DNA of 64,000 nucleotides from Tanticharoenia sakaeratensis NBRC 103193. Its GTDB lineage: Bacteria > Pseudomonadota > Alphaproteobacteria > Acetobacterales > Acetobacteraceae. Both the position numbers and the translations under genes were made by a program. Below the pieces are notes generated by a model. The model was given only the letters and a program-made list of their open reading frames with translations. It did no database searches and had not been told where the DNA came from. Below, one piece after another: positions 51,913-60,734 of this stretch (position 1 is the first letter of the stretch; each line of letters begins with the position of its first letter). Location of the stretch: contig NZ_BALE01000010.1 of NCBI RefSeq assembly GCF_000963885.1, forward strand, positions 1 to 64,000. Direction: 5' to 3'.

Positions 51913-53334
51913 TCACGCGGCGTTGCGGTCCTTGAGGAAGTGGAAGAATTCCACGCCCTCGCGCAGGCGGCGCTTCATCATCTGCGGGCTGCGCACCATC
52001 TCGTTGACGATCGAGGCGATCTTCGGCGCCCGGAAATAGAACTTCCGGTAGAATTCCTCGACCGAGTTGAAGATCTCGGTGTGCGACAGATGCGGATAGT
52101 GCAGGGGCGCAATCTGCACGCCGTGTTCGTCGATCAGCTCGGCCTCGGCCTCGTTGAACCAGCCGTTCTCGGTGGCCTGCTTATGCAGGAACGTGCCGGG
52201 GTAGGGGGCTGCGAGCGAGACCTGGAGCGTATGCGGGTTGATCTCGCGGGCGAAGCGGATCGTCTCCTGGATCGTTTCCTGCGTCTCGCCAGGCAGGCCG
52301 ACGATGAACGTGCCGTGGATCTTGATGCCCAGCTCGTGGCAGTTCTTGGTGAACTCGCGCGCGACCTCGACCCGCATGCCCTTCTTGATGTTGTGAAGGA
52401 TCTGCTGGTTGCCGCTCTCATACCCCACGAGCAGCAGGCGCAGCCCGTTGTCCTTCATGACCTTCAGCGTCTCGTAGGGCACGTTGGCCTTGGCATTGCA
52501 GGACCACGTGACCCCGAGCTTGCCCATTTCGCGCGCGATGGCTTCCGCGCGCGGCAGGTCGTCGGTGAAGGTGTCGTCGTCGAACATGAATTCCCGGACC
52601 TGCGGGAAATACTGCTTGGCGAGACGGATCTCGGCTGCGACGTGCTGCGGGCTGCGCGTGCGGTAGCGATGGCCGCCGACCGTCTGCGGCCACAGGCAGA
52701 ACGTGCAACGCGACTTGCACCCGCGACCCGTATAGATCGAGATATACGGGTGCATCAGGTAGCCGATGAAGTAGTCGTTGATGTTGAGGTCGCGCTTGTA
52801 GACCTCGGTCACGAACGGCAGGCAGTCCATGTCCTCGATCATGGCGCGGTCGCGGTTCGTCACCACGACGCCGTCGTTGTTGCGCCACGTGATGCCGTCC
52901 ACGTCCTTGAGGTCGCGGCCTTCGGCGATCTCCTTGATTGTGAAGTCGAACTCGTTGCGGGCCACGAAGTCGATCGGACCGCCCTTGGCCATGCTCTCGT
53001 CCGGCTGCACGGCGACCTTCGCGCCGACCATGCCGATCTTGAGGTTCGGGTTGGCGTCCTTCAGCATCTGCGCGACCTTCACGTCGGATGCGAAGGACGG
53101 GGTGGACGTGTGCATGACGACGAGATCGCGGCTCTTCACGTCCTGCAGGATCGGCTCGATGCCCATGCGCGCTGGCGGCGCGTCGATCAGACGCGAGCCA
53201 TCGACCATGGCGGCGGGCTGCGCCAGCCATGTCGGATACCAGAACGACTTGATCTCGCGCTTGGCCTGGTAGCGAGACCCGGCACCGCCATCGAAACCAT
53301 CGAACGAGGGCGGCTGCAGGAACAGGGTCTTCAT
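51913..53334 (-). CDS. hpnJ: Radical SAM bacteriohopanetetrol cyclitol-ether synthase HpnJ
   Basis: 473 residues. A B12-binding-like N-terminal domain (about 50-180) is followed by a radical SAM domain with the cluster motif CKSRCTFC in YTGRGCKSRCTFCLWPQTV. HpnJ converts glucosaminyl-bacteriohopanetetrol to the cyclitol ether by ring contraction. The start at 53334 gives the characteristic MKTLFLQPPSFDGFDGGAGS; a second ATG directly precedes it. It sits between hpnI (88 bases upstream) and hpnK. Confidence 0.97.
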   Translation of the reverse strand: MKTLFLQPPSFDGFDGGAGSRYQAKREIKSFWYPTWLAQPAAMVDGSRLIDAPPARMGIEPILQDVKSRDLVVMHTSTPSFASDVKVAQMLKDANPNLKIGMVGAKVAVQPDESMAKGGPIDFVARNEFDFTIKEIAEGRDLKDVDGITWRNNDGVVVTNRDRAMIEDMDCLPFVTEVYKRDLNINDYFIGYLMHPYISIYTGRGCKSRCTFCLWPQTVGGHRYRTRSPQHVAAEIRLAKQYFPQVREFMFDDDTFTDDLPRAEAIAREMGKLGVTWSCNAKANVPYETLKVMKDNGLRLLLVGYESGNQQILHNIKKGMRVEVAREFTKNCHELGIKIHGTFIVGLPGETQETIQETIRFAREINPHTLQVSLAAPYPGTFLHKQATENGWFNEAEAELIDEHGVQIAPLHYPHLSHTEIFNSVEEFYRKFYFRAPKIASIVNEMVRSPQMMKRRLREGVEFFHFLKDRNAA

Positions 53335-53422
53335 CATGGGTCTGTTCGTCCTTGAAGCGTCGGCCCGAAATCCGGGCAGTCTCATCGCCGTAAACGGCAC
53401 CTGGGAAGTCTGTGTTCAGTAA

Positions 53423-54598
53423 CTATTCGCCCGGACCGACGGGCTGGCTGGGTTGGCTCATAGCCGAATGTCGCATGATATGCATCGTCTGTCCGCGCCA
53501 CGCCACCTGCGTGCCCCGCGCCGAGCCCACCATGACGGCGGCCGACATCCAGTCGCGGAAGGGAAGCAGCGGCAGCGTGGCAAGGCTCGGCAGGCCAAGG
53601 CTGCGGTCGAGCATCAGGCTGAACACGGCCCTCAGGGTCCAGACCACGGCAAACAGGATCCAGATTGCCGTGCTGTGCGGCAGGAAAGCCACGGCGGCGG
53701 TGGCCCAGAACAGGGGAAGCTGGATCGACGACAGCGCATAGCCGAAGGGCTCGACGTTCTTGACCGTACGGCCCCATCGCAGCTCGTGCGCCAGAAGGTC
53801 CCGCATCGTGCGTTCGCCAATCGTGGTCCACGTCATGCAGGGCGCGATTGCGATGTCGAGGCCAAGGCCACGTACCGCGGTGCCGAGGATCGCGTCATCC
53901 GCCACATGGTCGACCAGCGCGCGAAGGCCGCCGATCTGCTCCAGCGTCTTGCGCCGCAGTGCCATGGTCGCACCCAGACAGTCCTGTCGTCCGAGATGGC
54001 GGGAAAGCAGGACGCCGGGCAGAAAATTGTGGTTGATCTGGCAGGCGGAAAGCCGGCGCACGATGGTCTCCGTTGCCGGCAGGCCGGCATAGAGCGTCGT
54101 GACGAGCCCGGTCTGCGGATCGGCCAGGGAGGCCGCGATATGCCGCAGATAGTCGTGGCCCACGTGAATGTCGGAATCGGAGATGACAAGCGTCTCGTGG
54201 CGCGCCATCCCGATCATGTTGATGAGATTGCCGACCTTGCGGTTCACCCCGTGCTGCTGACGGTCGATCACCAGGGTCAGATCGCGATCAGGATAATGAG
54301 CCTGGAGCGCATGGACGACCTCGATCGCCGCATCGTCCTCATGCTGGACGCCGAAGACGATCTGATACGCGGGATAATCCTGCTCGACGAACGAACGCAG
54401 CGCCTGCTCGAGCATCGGCTCCGCGCCATGCAGCGGCTTCAGCACGGTAATTGGCGGCAGGTCGTCCGACACTGGTGAACGCCAGACCTTCTCCCGACGG
54501 CGAAAGCCCATGACCAGAGCCGCGCCGAGCATCGACTGAACGCAGCCTGCCGCTGCAATGATGCCTGCGCCCCAGCCCATCAGACCAAGTACCGTCAT
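53423..54598 (-). CDS. hpnI: Bacteriohopanetetrol glycosyltransferase HpnI
   Basis: 391 residues, GT2/ceramide-glucosyltransferase-like. An N-terminal helix (about 8-30) precedes PITVLKPLHGAEPMLEQALR, SDSDIHVGHDYL as the metal site and HELRWGRTVKN, the QxxRW-like element. C-terminal helices (about 290-335) anchor it. HpnI attaches N-acetylglucosamine to bacteriohopanetetrol, the substrate for HpnK. It is 83 bases downstream of hpnM and upstream of hpnJ in one transcript. Confidence 0.95.
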   Translation of the reverse strand: MTVLGLMGWGAGIIAAAGCVQSMLGAALVMGFRRREKVWRSPVSDDLPPITVLKPLHGAEPMLEQALRSFVEQDYPAYQIVFGVQHEDDAAIEVVHALQAHYPDRDLTLVIDRQQHGVNRKVGNLINMIGMARHETLVISDSDIHVGHDYLRHIAASLADPQTGLVTTLYAGLPATETIVRRLSACQINHNFLPGVLLSRHLGRQDCLGATMALRRKTLEQIGGLRALVDHVADDAILGTAVRGLGLDIAIAPCMTWTTIGERTMRDLLAHELRWGRTVKNVEPFGYALSSIQLPLFWATAAVAFLPHSTAIWILFAVVWTLRAVFSLMLDRSLGLPSLATLPLLPFRDWMSAAVMVGSARGTQVAWRGQTMHIMRHSAMSQPSQPVGPGE

Positions 54599-54681
54599 GC
54601 GCGCGTCAGCCCCCCTGGAACCGGCAGGTCAGAAAGGCTTCTGGTCCAGCATGGAATGGGGAACGGCAGGCTCACGCGCAA

Positions 54682-55359
54682 TCAGCCGTTCAGGAAGCTC
54701 TGTGTCTTGCTGTTGAGATGCTTGATCAACGCGTCGACACCACCGCGGGCGATGGTGGCGCTGAAGTCGGCCCGGTTGGTCGCGACCTGGCTGATATGCG
54801 CGTTCAGCAGCACGTCGTCGATCTGATATCCGCTTGCACCGGAACGCACGACATAATCGACTTCCGTGCCATCATCCGCGCTGCCGCCGATCTTCGTATC
54901 GACAATGGCGCCGGACGCGCCACCCGGCATGGCACGTGTCTGCGGCGCAATGGAGAAGTGCGCGCCGGCGCCCGGCTTGAAGGTCGAGACGTAGCGCGCG
55001 ACCGTATATTCGCGAAATGCCTGGAGCAGGCGGTCCTGATCGGCAGACGAGAGGGTCTCGAAGCGCATGCCGATGGAGTTGCGCAATACGGTGCGCAGAT
55101 CGAAGGCGCGGTCGACCACAGGGGCCAATGTCTGCGCGCGCTGGGCGGTGCTGCCCCCGGACGAGGCCTGGATCTGCTGCAACGCCGCATACAGTGCCGT
55201 GATGGGTTCGGCCGGACCAGAGCCTCCGCTTCCTGCGGTCTGCGCCATGGCACCGATCGGCGCCTGCATGGCGATGACGGCGGCCAGTGCGCCGAGGCGA
55301 TACAGGCCACGAAGGCGGGGGCGGAGCAAGGGGAGTCTGGAGGCGGAGATCATGGTCAT
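54682..55359 (-). CDS. hpnM: MlaC/Ttg2D-family periplasmic protein HpnM
   Basis: 225 residues with a signal peptide (residues about 1-40, LYRLGALAAVIAMQAPIGAMA) and an MlaC/Ttg2D lipid-binding domain (RAFDLRTVLRNSIGMRFETL, YVSTFKPGAGAHFSIAPQTR, YQIDDVLLNAHISQVATNRADF). HpnM accompanies hopanoid genes and is thought to help move hopanoids to the outer membrane with HpnN, which is not in the window. Start ATG at 55359 or 55353. It leads the hpnM-I-J-K transcript. Confidence 0.93.
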   Translation of the reverse strand: MTMISASRLPLLRPRLRGLYRLGALAAVIAMQAPIGAMAQTAGSGGSGPAEPITALYAALQQIQASSGGSTAQRAQTLAPVVDRAFDLRTVLRNSIGMRFETLSSADQDRLLQAFREYTVARYVSTFKPGAGAHFSIAPQTRAMPGGASGAIVDTKIGGSADDGTEVDYVVRSGASGYQIDDVLLNAHISQVATNRADFSATIARGGVDALIKHLNSKTQSFLNG

Positions 55360-55861
55360 GCTTTCGTCTCTGAAGGCGCTTTTTGCAAGGGGCGGCCTCT
55401 CGCTGGTGCATGGCAGGGTGGCGCATTCGGCATCGAAGGAAACGGCTTCGACGCCGGGATGTAACAGTTGCCGGTTACACGCCCGCGCGCAAATCTGAAG
55501 GAAGGCAGTCATAATAGGACACAGGACACGGCGCGTGGAGTGCAGAGGCAATCAGGCGAGGCCCATCATGCCGACCGTCCCGTCAACGTCCGCGACAGTC
55601 GGACTGACGCATAAATCGCTCGATAACTGTGTCGGAAATATCACAAACAGGCCGAATGATTTGAGACAAGAGATGACGATGGTATATGTGACACCCACAA
55701 GACATGTGGGATAGGTAGCGCGGTGGCGCCGTGGTCGACGCTCGATCACCTCGCGACACGCGCCCCCGGTTCGTTCGGCACCTGCCTCTTGAGACAGACG
55801 GTCGAACCCGGAAATCGTGACAACCCGCCGGCCATCCCCCGGCGCAGGAGCGCAAGTACAT
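55360..55861. promoter_or_regulatory. Divergent control region hpnM / hpnH
   Basis: 502 bases with no gene between the outward-facing hpnM and hpnH. It includes a CCCACA/TGTGGG hairpin (55694-55710), an AGGAG element before hpnH and an A/T-richer core around 55,600-55,690 that is the likely promoter zone. Confidence 0.55.
55661..55688 (+). promoter_or_regulatory. Candidate promoter of hpnH
   Basis: TTGAGA and TATATG are separated by 16 bases in the most A/T-rich part of the hpnM-hpnH gap, about 175 bases upstream of the hpnH ATG. The CCCACA/TGTGGG hairpin lies directly downstream and would be in the leader. Confidence 0.35.
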
Positions 55862-57064
55862 ATGGCCGTTCCCCTGATGCAGGCCGTCCGAGTTGGACGC
55901 TATGTGGTCAAACAGCATTTGACGGGCCGCAAACGTTATCCCCTCGTGCTGATGCTCGAGCCCTTGTTCCGGTGCAATCTCGCGTGCGCGGGCTGCGGCA
56001 AGATCGACTATCCGGCCCAGATCCTCAATCAGCGCATGAGCCTCCAGGAATGCCTGGACGCCGACGCGGAATGCGGTGCGCCCGTGATTGCGGTCGCAGG
56101 TGGCGAGCCGCTTCTGCATAAAGAAATGCCCCAGATCATCCAGGGTTTGATCGCGCGCAAGAAATACGTGTACCTCTGCACGAACGGTCTGTTGCTCGAA
56201 AAGAAGCTCGACGATTACGAGCCTTCGCCGTTCTTCTCATGGGACGTGCATCTCGACGGCGACCAGATCATGCATGACGCGTCGGTCTGCCAGGACGGCG
56301 TGTTCGACAAGGCCGTCTCGGCGATCAAGGCCGCCAAGGCGCGCGGTTTCCGCGTGTCCATCAACTGCACGCTGTTTGATGGCGCCGATCCCAAGCGGGT
56401 CGCGGCGTTCTTCGACGAGGTGATGGCACTCGGCGTCGATGGCATCATGACGGCGCCGGGCTATGCCTACGAGCGCGCGCCGGATCAGGCGCACTTCCTG
56501 AACCGCCAGAAGACGAAGCAGCTGTTCCGCGACATCTTCCGCTACGGGAAGGGCAAGAAGTGGCGCTTCACGCAGTCGCCGCTGTTCCTGAACTTCCTGG
56601 CCGGCAACGAGACCTATCACTGCACGCCATGGGGCAAGCCGCTGCGCACCGTCTTCGGCTGGCAGCGTCCGTGCTATCTGCTCGGTGAAGGCTACGCCAA
56701 GTCGTTCCAGGAACTGATGGACGACACGGCCTGGGAACAGTACGGCACCGGTGCCTACGAGAAGTGCGCCGACTGCATGGTCCATTCGGGCTATGAGTCC
56801 ACGGCGGTCATGGATGCGGTGAAGCGCCCGTGGCACATCGCCAAGGTCGCGCTGTTCGGACCCGAGACCGAGAAGCCGATGGCGCCCGAAATCTCGCTCG
56901 CGAACCAGCGGCCGGCCGAGTACACCTACTCAGCGCAGGTCGAGAGCCAGATGGCGGCGATCGCGTCCCGGAAGCCCGCGCGGTCTCCGCGCGTCCGCGT
57001 GCATTCCGGCAAGGACACGACATCGGGCGAGACCCGAATCGAAACGGCCGACGCCGCCGACTGA
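55862..57064 (+). CDS. hpnH: Adenosylhopane synthase HpnH (radical SAM)
   Basis: 400 residues. HpnH joins the 5'-deoxyadenosyl radical to diploptene, the first step of side-chain extension to C35 hopanoids. The cluster motif is CNLACAGC in LFRCNLACAGCGKIDYP, followed by VAGGEPLLHKEMP. A second Cys region CHCTPWG-like (ETYHCTPWGKPL) and YEKCADCMVHSGYE with SPASM-like cysteines lie near the C terminus. The ATG at 55862 fits (MAVPLMQAVRVGRYV). The last 50 residues (RKPARSPRVRVHSG) are a variable tail. Confidence 0.97.
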   Translation: MAVPLMQAVRVGRYVVKQHLTGRKRYPLVLMLEPLFRCNLACAGCGKIDYPAQILNQRMSLQECLDADAECGAPVIAVAGGEPLLHKEMPQIIQGLIARKKYVYLCTNGLLLEKKLDDYEPSPFFSWDVHLDGDQIMHDASVCQDGVFDKAVSAIKAAKARGFRVSINCTLFDGADPKRVAAFFDEVMALGVDGIMTAPGYAYERAPDQAHFLNRQKTKQLFRDIFRYGKGKKWRFTQSPLFLNFLAGNETYHCTPWGKPLRTVFGWQRPCYLLGEGYAKSFQELMDDTAWEQYGTGAYEKCADCMVHSGYESTAVMDAVKRPWHIAKVALFGPETEKPMAPEISLANQRPAEYTYSAQVESQMAAIASRKPARSPRVRVHSGKDTTSGETRIETADAAD

Positions 57065-57075
57065 AGACCTGTGTC

Positions 57076-57099
57076 GCAGGTGGGACATGTCCCACCTGC
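57076..57099. terminator. 24-bp perfect palindrome after hpnH
   Basis: GCAGGTGGGACA is followed directly by its exact complement TGTCCCACCTGC, 11 bases after the hpnH stop. As RNA it makes a strong hairpin; no T run follows, so it may be a rho-assisted terminator, a message stabiliser or an operator for the next gene. Confidence 0.5.
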
Positions 57100-57151
57100 T
57101 TCAGGAAATGCTAGGATGCGCGGTATCCAACCAAGGAGCCGCGTGTCCTAG

Positions 57152-58444
57152 ATGTTCGTCCCCATTTTCATCATTGTCCTGCTGATCGCGCTGAACGGCG
57201 TGTTCGCGATGGGCGAACTGGCGCTGATCTCCGCCAAGCGGCCGCGATTGGCCGCTCTGGTCAAGCGCCGGGTCAAGGGAGCGGAACGGGCACTGCGCCT
57301 TTCGGACGAACCTCATGCCTTCCTGCCGACGGTGCAGGTCGGCATGACGCTGGTCTCCATTCTGGAAGGCACGTTCGGCGGCGCGCAGATCGAGGACACG
57401 CTGACTGGCGCCATTCGCCGCGTTGCAGTGCTGCGCCCCATTGCCTCTGAACTCTCCATCTTCCTCGTGGTCGCGGCAATAACGTACGCCATGCTGGTCT
57501 TCGGCGAACTCGTGCCGAAGCAGATCGCGCTGCGTCAGCCCGAACTGATCGCATCACGCCTGTCGCTGCTGCTCGTCTGGCTTGAGCGGATCGCAAAGCC
57601 GGTCGTGCTCCTGCTCAACGTCTCATCGCAGCTCGTGCTGCGCCTGTTCGGCGCAGGTGCGCATGCCCGCGCGGCCGTGACCGAAGAGGAACTGCGCGCG
57701 GTTCTGGCCGAGGGCGCCCAGGCAGGTGTTCTGGAGACGGAAGAGCGCGTCATGATCGAGCGATTGCTGCGTCTGGCCGATCGGCCGGTTCGCGCCATCA
57801 TGACGCCCCGCAACGAAGTGACGTGGATCGACCGGCATGCGCCGCGCGACGCGCTGATCGCTGTTCTGCGGCGGTCGCAGCACTCGCGCATCGTGGTGTG
57901 CGAGGGCGATCTAGACAATCCCGTGGGCGTCCTGCTCGCGAAAGACGTGCTCGACCAGCTTGCGGCGCGCGAGGATATTGCAATCGAGCCGGTGCTGCGC
58001 GAGCCCGTGTCGGTGCCGGATACGATCAGCGCGCAGGACATGATCGAGCGGATGCGGGGCCTGTCCCTGGGCATTGCCTTCGTGCTCGACGAGTACGGCT
58101 CGTTCGAAGGGATCGTGACCGCGTCCGATGTGTTCGAGGCGATCGTCGGCGACGAACATGCCGAGCCGCGTGCGCCCGAACACGCACATTCCGGCGGTGC
58201 CGACGAATACATGCTGGACGGCTTCCTGCCGGCCGACGAGGTCCGCACGATGCTGGACCTGCCGGAACTTCCCGGCATGGGCAGCTACCACACGCTCGGC
58301 GGGGCCATCCTGGCACTGCTGCGCCGCGTGCCGACTACGGGCGACAAGGTCGCGTTTGCCGGCTGGCTGTTCGAGGTCGTCGAGATGGAACGCCGGCGCG
58401 TCATGCGCGTACGGGCAAGCCGGCAGGTCCTGGCACAGAACTGA
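57152..58444 (+). CDS. CNNM/CorC-type membrane protein with CBS domains (hemolysin family)
   Basis: 430 residues. Residues 1-190 form a DUF21/CNNM membrane domain with three or four helices (FVPIFIIVLLIALNGVFAMGELALISAKRP). Two CBS domains follow at about 205-330 (RAIMTPRNEVTWIDRHAPRDA, VLDEYGSFEGIVTASDVFEA), and a C-terminal CorC/HlyC FAD-like domain covers about 345-425. The family includes Mg/Co efflux and hemolysin-C-like proteins; transport of divalent cations is likely but not certain. All domains are complete. Confidence 0.93.
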   Translation: MFVPIFIIVLLIALNGVFAMGELALISAKRPRLAALVKRRVKGAERALRLSDEPHAFLPTVQVGMTLVSILEGTFGGAQIEDTLTGAIRRVAVLRPIASELSIFLVVAAITYAMLVFGELVPKQIALRQPELIASRLSLLLVWLERIAKPVVLLLNVSSQLVLRLFGAGAHARAAVTEEELRAVLAEGAQAGVLETEERVMIERLLRLADRPVRAIMTPRNEVTWIDRHAPRDALIAVLRRSQHSRIVVCEGDLDNPVGVLLAKDVLDQLAAREDIAIEPVLREPVSVPDTISAQDMIERMRGLSLGIAFVLDEYGSFEGIVTASDVFEAIVGDEHAEPRAPEHAHSGGADEYMLDGFLPADEVRTMLDLPELPGMGSYHTLGGAILALLRRVPTTGDKVAFAGWLFEVVEMERRRVMRVRASRQVLAQN

Positions 58445-58978
58445 TCAGGCAGCGGGATCGGCGATGGAGAAATCCGGCCGATGCCACCAGCATGCGCCTT
58501 CGGGTCGCGGTGTCGGCAACCAGTCCCGGGCCGGGCCCGTCAGACGCACGGTATTGGTCGGCGTCTCCTGAATCTCGATCCCGATGCAGCGCAGACGATC
58601 GCCGTCCTGCAACAGGAACGCATCCAGCTTCGCCATCAGCAGGGCCGCCATCAGTTCCGTCGTGGGATCGCCGGGCGTGACCACGATCCGTGCCGCGCGT
58701 TCAGGTTCATGCGTGCGGAACCAGGACAGGAGAGGGTCGGTTTCGGACAGCTGCAAGGCATGATCGAGGCGTTCGTCCACGAAGCGGTGCCAGTGCGCCT
58801 TGGCCTCCGCAAACGGGACCGTCATGTTTCGGTCCCCGTCCAGCCCGGCGGGTGCCGTCGAGCGCAGCGTCACTGTGACGAGTTCGTTGTGGCCGTGCGG
58901 GAGGGCACACCGTTCGGACGCGCCCGCGATCAGGCGGTGGCCCATCGAGAAGCGCCGGGTGAAGACCAGATCAAGCAT
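58445..58978 (-). CDS. queD: 6-carboxytetrahydropterin synthase QueD family
   Basis: 177 residues. QueD converts dihydroneopterin triphosphate to 6-carboxytetrahydropterin, the first dedicated step to queuosine. The zinc site comes from His14 and the HGHNE segment (His28, His30), and Cys24 is the likely catalytic residue. The C-terminal half contains PGDPTTELMAALLMAKLDA and the Glu of GIEIQETPTNTVRL. It is longer than the shortest QueD by a C-terminal extension (ACWWHRPDFSIAD). It is 33 bases downstream of queE on the same strand, so the two steps are cotranscribed. Confidence 0.92.
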   Translation of the reverse strand: MLDLVFTRRFSMGHRLIAGASERCALPHGHNELVTVTLRSTAPAGLDGDRNMTVPFAEAKAHWHRFVDERLDHALQLSETDPLLSWFRTHEPERAARIVVTPGDPTTELMAALLMAKLDAFLLQDGDRLRCIGIEIQETPTNTVRLTGPARDWLPTPRPEGACWWHRPDFSIADPAA

Positions 58979-59011
58979 GGATTTCGAACCGACCGGAGTG
59001 GTGCGCCACCA

Positions 59012-59644
59012 TCATGGAATCCCGATCAGCTTGTGAGTCTGCAGCGACAGCCGCCAGCGCGGATGGGTCAGACAATATGAGACTGCGGCGGCGGTGTTTT
59101 TGCCCTGATCAGGCCCGTCCATCGGCTGCAGCATGAAATGGTGGAATGCGAGGTCGGCATAGCGCTCCGGCGGGCAGGCGGCCTGCGGATACACGAGCTT
59201 CAGCTCATCCCCTGATCGTTGCACGAGGTCGTAACCCGGTTTGGGGCTGACGCAGATCCAGTCGATACCCGGCGGTGCGGCGATCGTGCCGTTCGTCTCG
59301 ACGGCGATCGTAAATCCGTGCGCATGCATGGCGTCGACAAGGGCGGCGTCGAGTTGCAGCAACGGCTCGCCACCGGTGAACACGACGTGCCGCGCCTGCG
59401 TGCCCCCGCGCCACGCCGCCTCGATCGCGCGGGCGAGTGTCGCAGCATCCGCGAAACGGCCGCCACCCGGCCCGTTCGTCCCAACGAAATCCGTGTCGCA
59501 GAATGTGCAGGCCGCCGCTTCCCGATCGGTCTCGCGGCCGGACCAGAGGTTGCAGCCTGCGAACCTGCAGAAGACCGATGCACGACCGCTCTGCGCACCC
59601 TCGCCCTGCAAGGTCGGGAACAGTTCCTTCACCATGTATGCCAT
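59012..59644 (-). CDS. queE: 7-carboxy-7-deazaguanine synthase QueE
   Basis: 210 residues. This radical SAM enzyme contracts the pterin ring of the QueD product to 7-carboxy-7-deazaguanine. LFPTLQGEG at the start, RFAGCNL...CTFCDTDF with the spacing C-X14-C-X2-C (an expanded cluster loop known for some QueE proteins) and FTGGEPLLQL are present. SPKPG and KLVYPQ segments are also family-typical. The ATG at 59644 gives MAYMVKELFP; the second ATG is a close alternative. Confidence 0.95.
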   Translation of the reverse strand: MAYMVKELFPTLQGEGAQSGRASVFCRFAGCNLWSGRETDREAAACTFCDTDFVGTNGPGGGRFADAATLARAIEAAWRGGTQARHVVFTGGEPLLQLDAALVDAMHAHGFTIAVETNGTIAAPPGIDWICVSPKPGYDLVQRSGDELKLVYPQAACPPERYADLAFHHFMLQPMDGPDQGKNTAAAVSYCLTHPRWRLSLQTHKLIGIP

Positions 59645-59716
59645 GGCGCGGGATGTCGTCGGAACGCGCGCCGGATGCAAGGATTTTTGTCAGCGCCGTC
59701 CGGCCGCTGCGCCAGT

Positions 59717-60607
59717 TCAGGCCGTGCGGACGCGGCTGCCTCGACCAAGCGTGTTGGTCATGATGACGCCTGCCATCACGATGGCGCCGCCCAGAAGCGT
59801 GCGCAGCGTGGGCACTTCTCCGGTCAGGCCGAACGCCAGCACCATCGTGACGGGTGGCAGCAGATACAGGAAGATCGCACCGCGCGCGGCACCGAGCCGC
59901 CCGATGACCGCACCCCAGGCGGCGTAGCCGATGGCTGCCGGAAAAATGCCGAGCTCCATCACGCTGAACCGGCTCGTACATGAAGCACGCGTGTAGTCGG
60001 ACAGCGCTTCCGGCAGCCATGGCGCCAGCAGAACTGCGCCCACGATCAGGATATAGGCAATGGTCGGCAGCGCGCCGTATCGCCGGACCAGCCCCTTCTG
60101 CAGGACGGTATAGACCGCACCGCAGACCGCGGCTCCGAAGACGAGACTCGCACCCGATCCGAGCGCCAGTCCGCCCGCCTGTCCCTGCGCGATCATGGCG
60201 ACACCTGCAAAGCTGAGCAGCGAGCCGATCCAGCCCCATGCCGGCATGCGTTCCCCGAGAAAGATCGTGGCCAGCACGCCCGCCATGAGGGGCGCCGCAC
60301 TGATCAGGAGGCTCGCAGCACCCGAGGACACCGTGACTTCGCCCTGGTTGAACAGGATGTTGTAGAGCGTGATCCCGATCGCACCCGATGCCAGGAACTG
60401 CGGGATGTCCGAAAGTCGCGGTGGCGTCGGGCGCGTCCAGGCCAGCCAGGCCAGGGCGAGGACAGCCGCGATGGCGTAGCGCAGGGCCGCAAGCGGAATG
60501 GGCGGCATATCGCGCAGGGCGATACGCACCACCGGATAGGCACTGGCCCAGGACAGGATGGCGATGCTTGCGACCAATGCGACGCTGCGACCGGTGGAAT
60601 GGCTCAT
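59717..60607 (-). CDS. EamA-family (DMT) transporter
   Basis: 296 residues with ten membrane helices in two EamA repeats (SIAILSWASAYPVVRIALRD at the start of the first and AAVCGAVYTVLQKGLVRRYG at the start of the second). Such drug/metabolite transporters export amino acids or other small metabolites. The substrate is unknown. The ATG at 60607 is preferred; upstream in-frame residues do not look membrane-like. It lies 72 bases upstream of queE on the same strand. Confidence 0.9.
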   Translation of the reverse strand: MSHSTGRSVALVASIAILSWASAYPVVRIALRDMPPIPLAALRYAIAAVLALAWLAWTRPTPPRLSDIPQFLASGAIGITLYNILFNQGEVTVSSGAASLLISAAPLMAGVLATIFLGERMPAWGWIGSLLSFAGVAMIAQGQAGGLALGSGASLVFGAAVCGAVYTVLQKGLVRRYGALPTIAYILIVGAVLLAPWLPEALSDYTRASCTSRFSVMELGIFPAAIGYAAWGAVIGRLGAARGAIFLYLLPPVTMVLAFGLTGEVPTLRTLLGGAIVMAGVIMTNTLGRGSRVRTA

Positions 60608-60684
60608 GCCAAGGCGGTAGCGGAAAACCGATGCGTGCGGAAGGCATCGCAACGGGCGCGCAATGATGAGCGAGGCTTAGAAAA

Positions 60685-60716
60685 CCGCGGGCGGCAGGGG
60701 TGCTGCCCGCCCGCGG
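60685..60716 (-). terminator. Terminator of the sldB-sldA transcript
   Basis: CCGCGGGCGGGCAG on the minus strand pairs with CTGCCGCCCGCGG with one bulged G and is followed, in the minus direction, by TTTTC. It lies 19 bases after the sldA stop codon. Confidence 0.75.
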
Positions 60717-60734
60717 TCATGATCCTTGGAAGGA

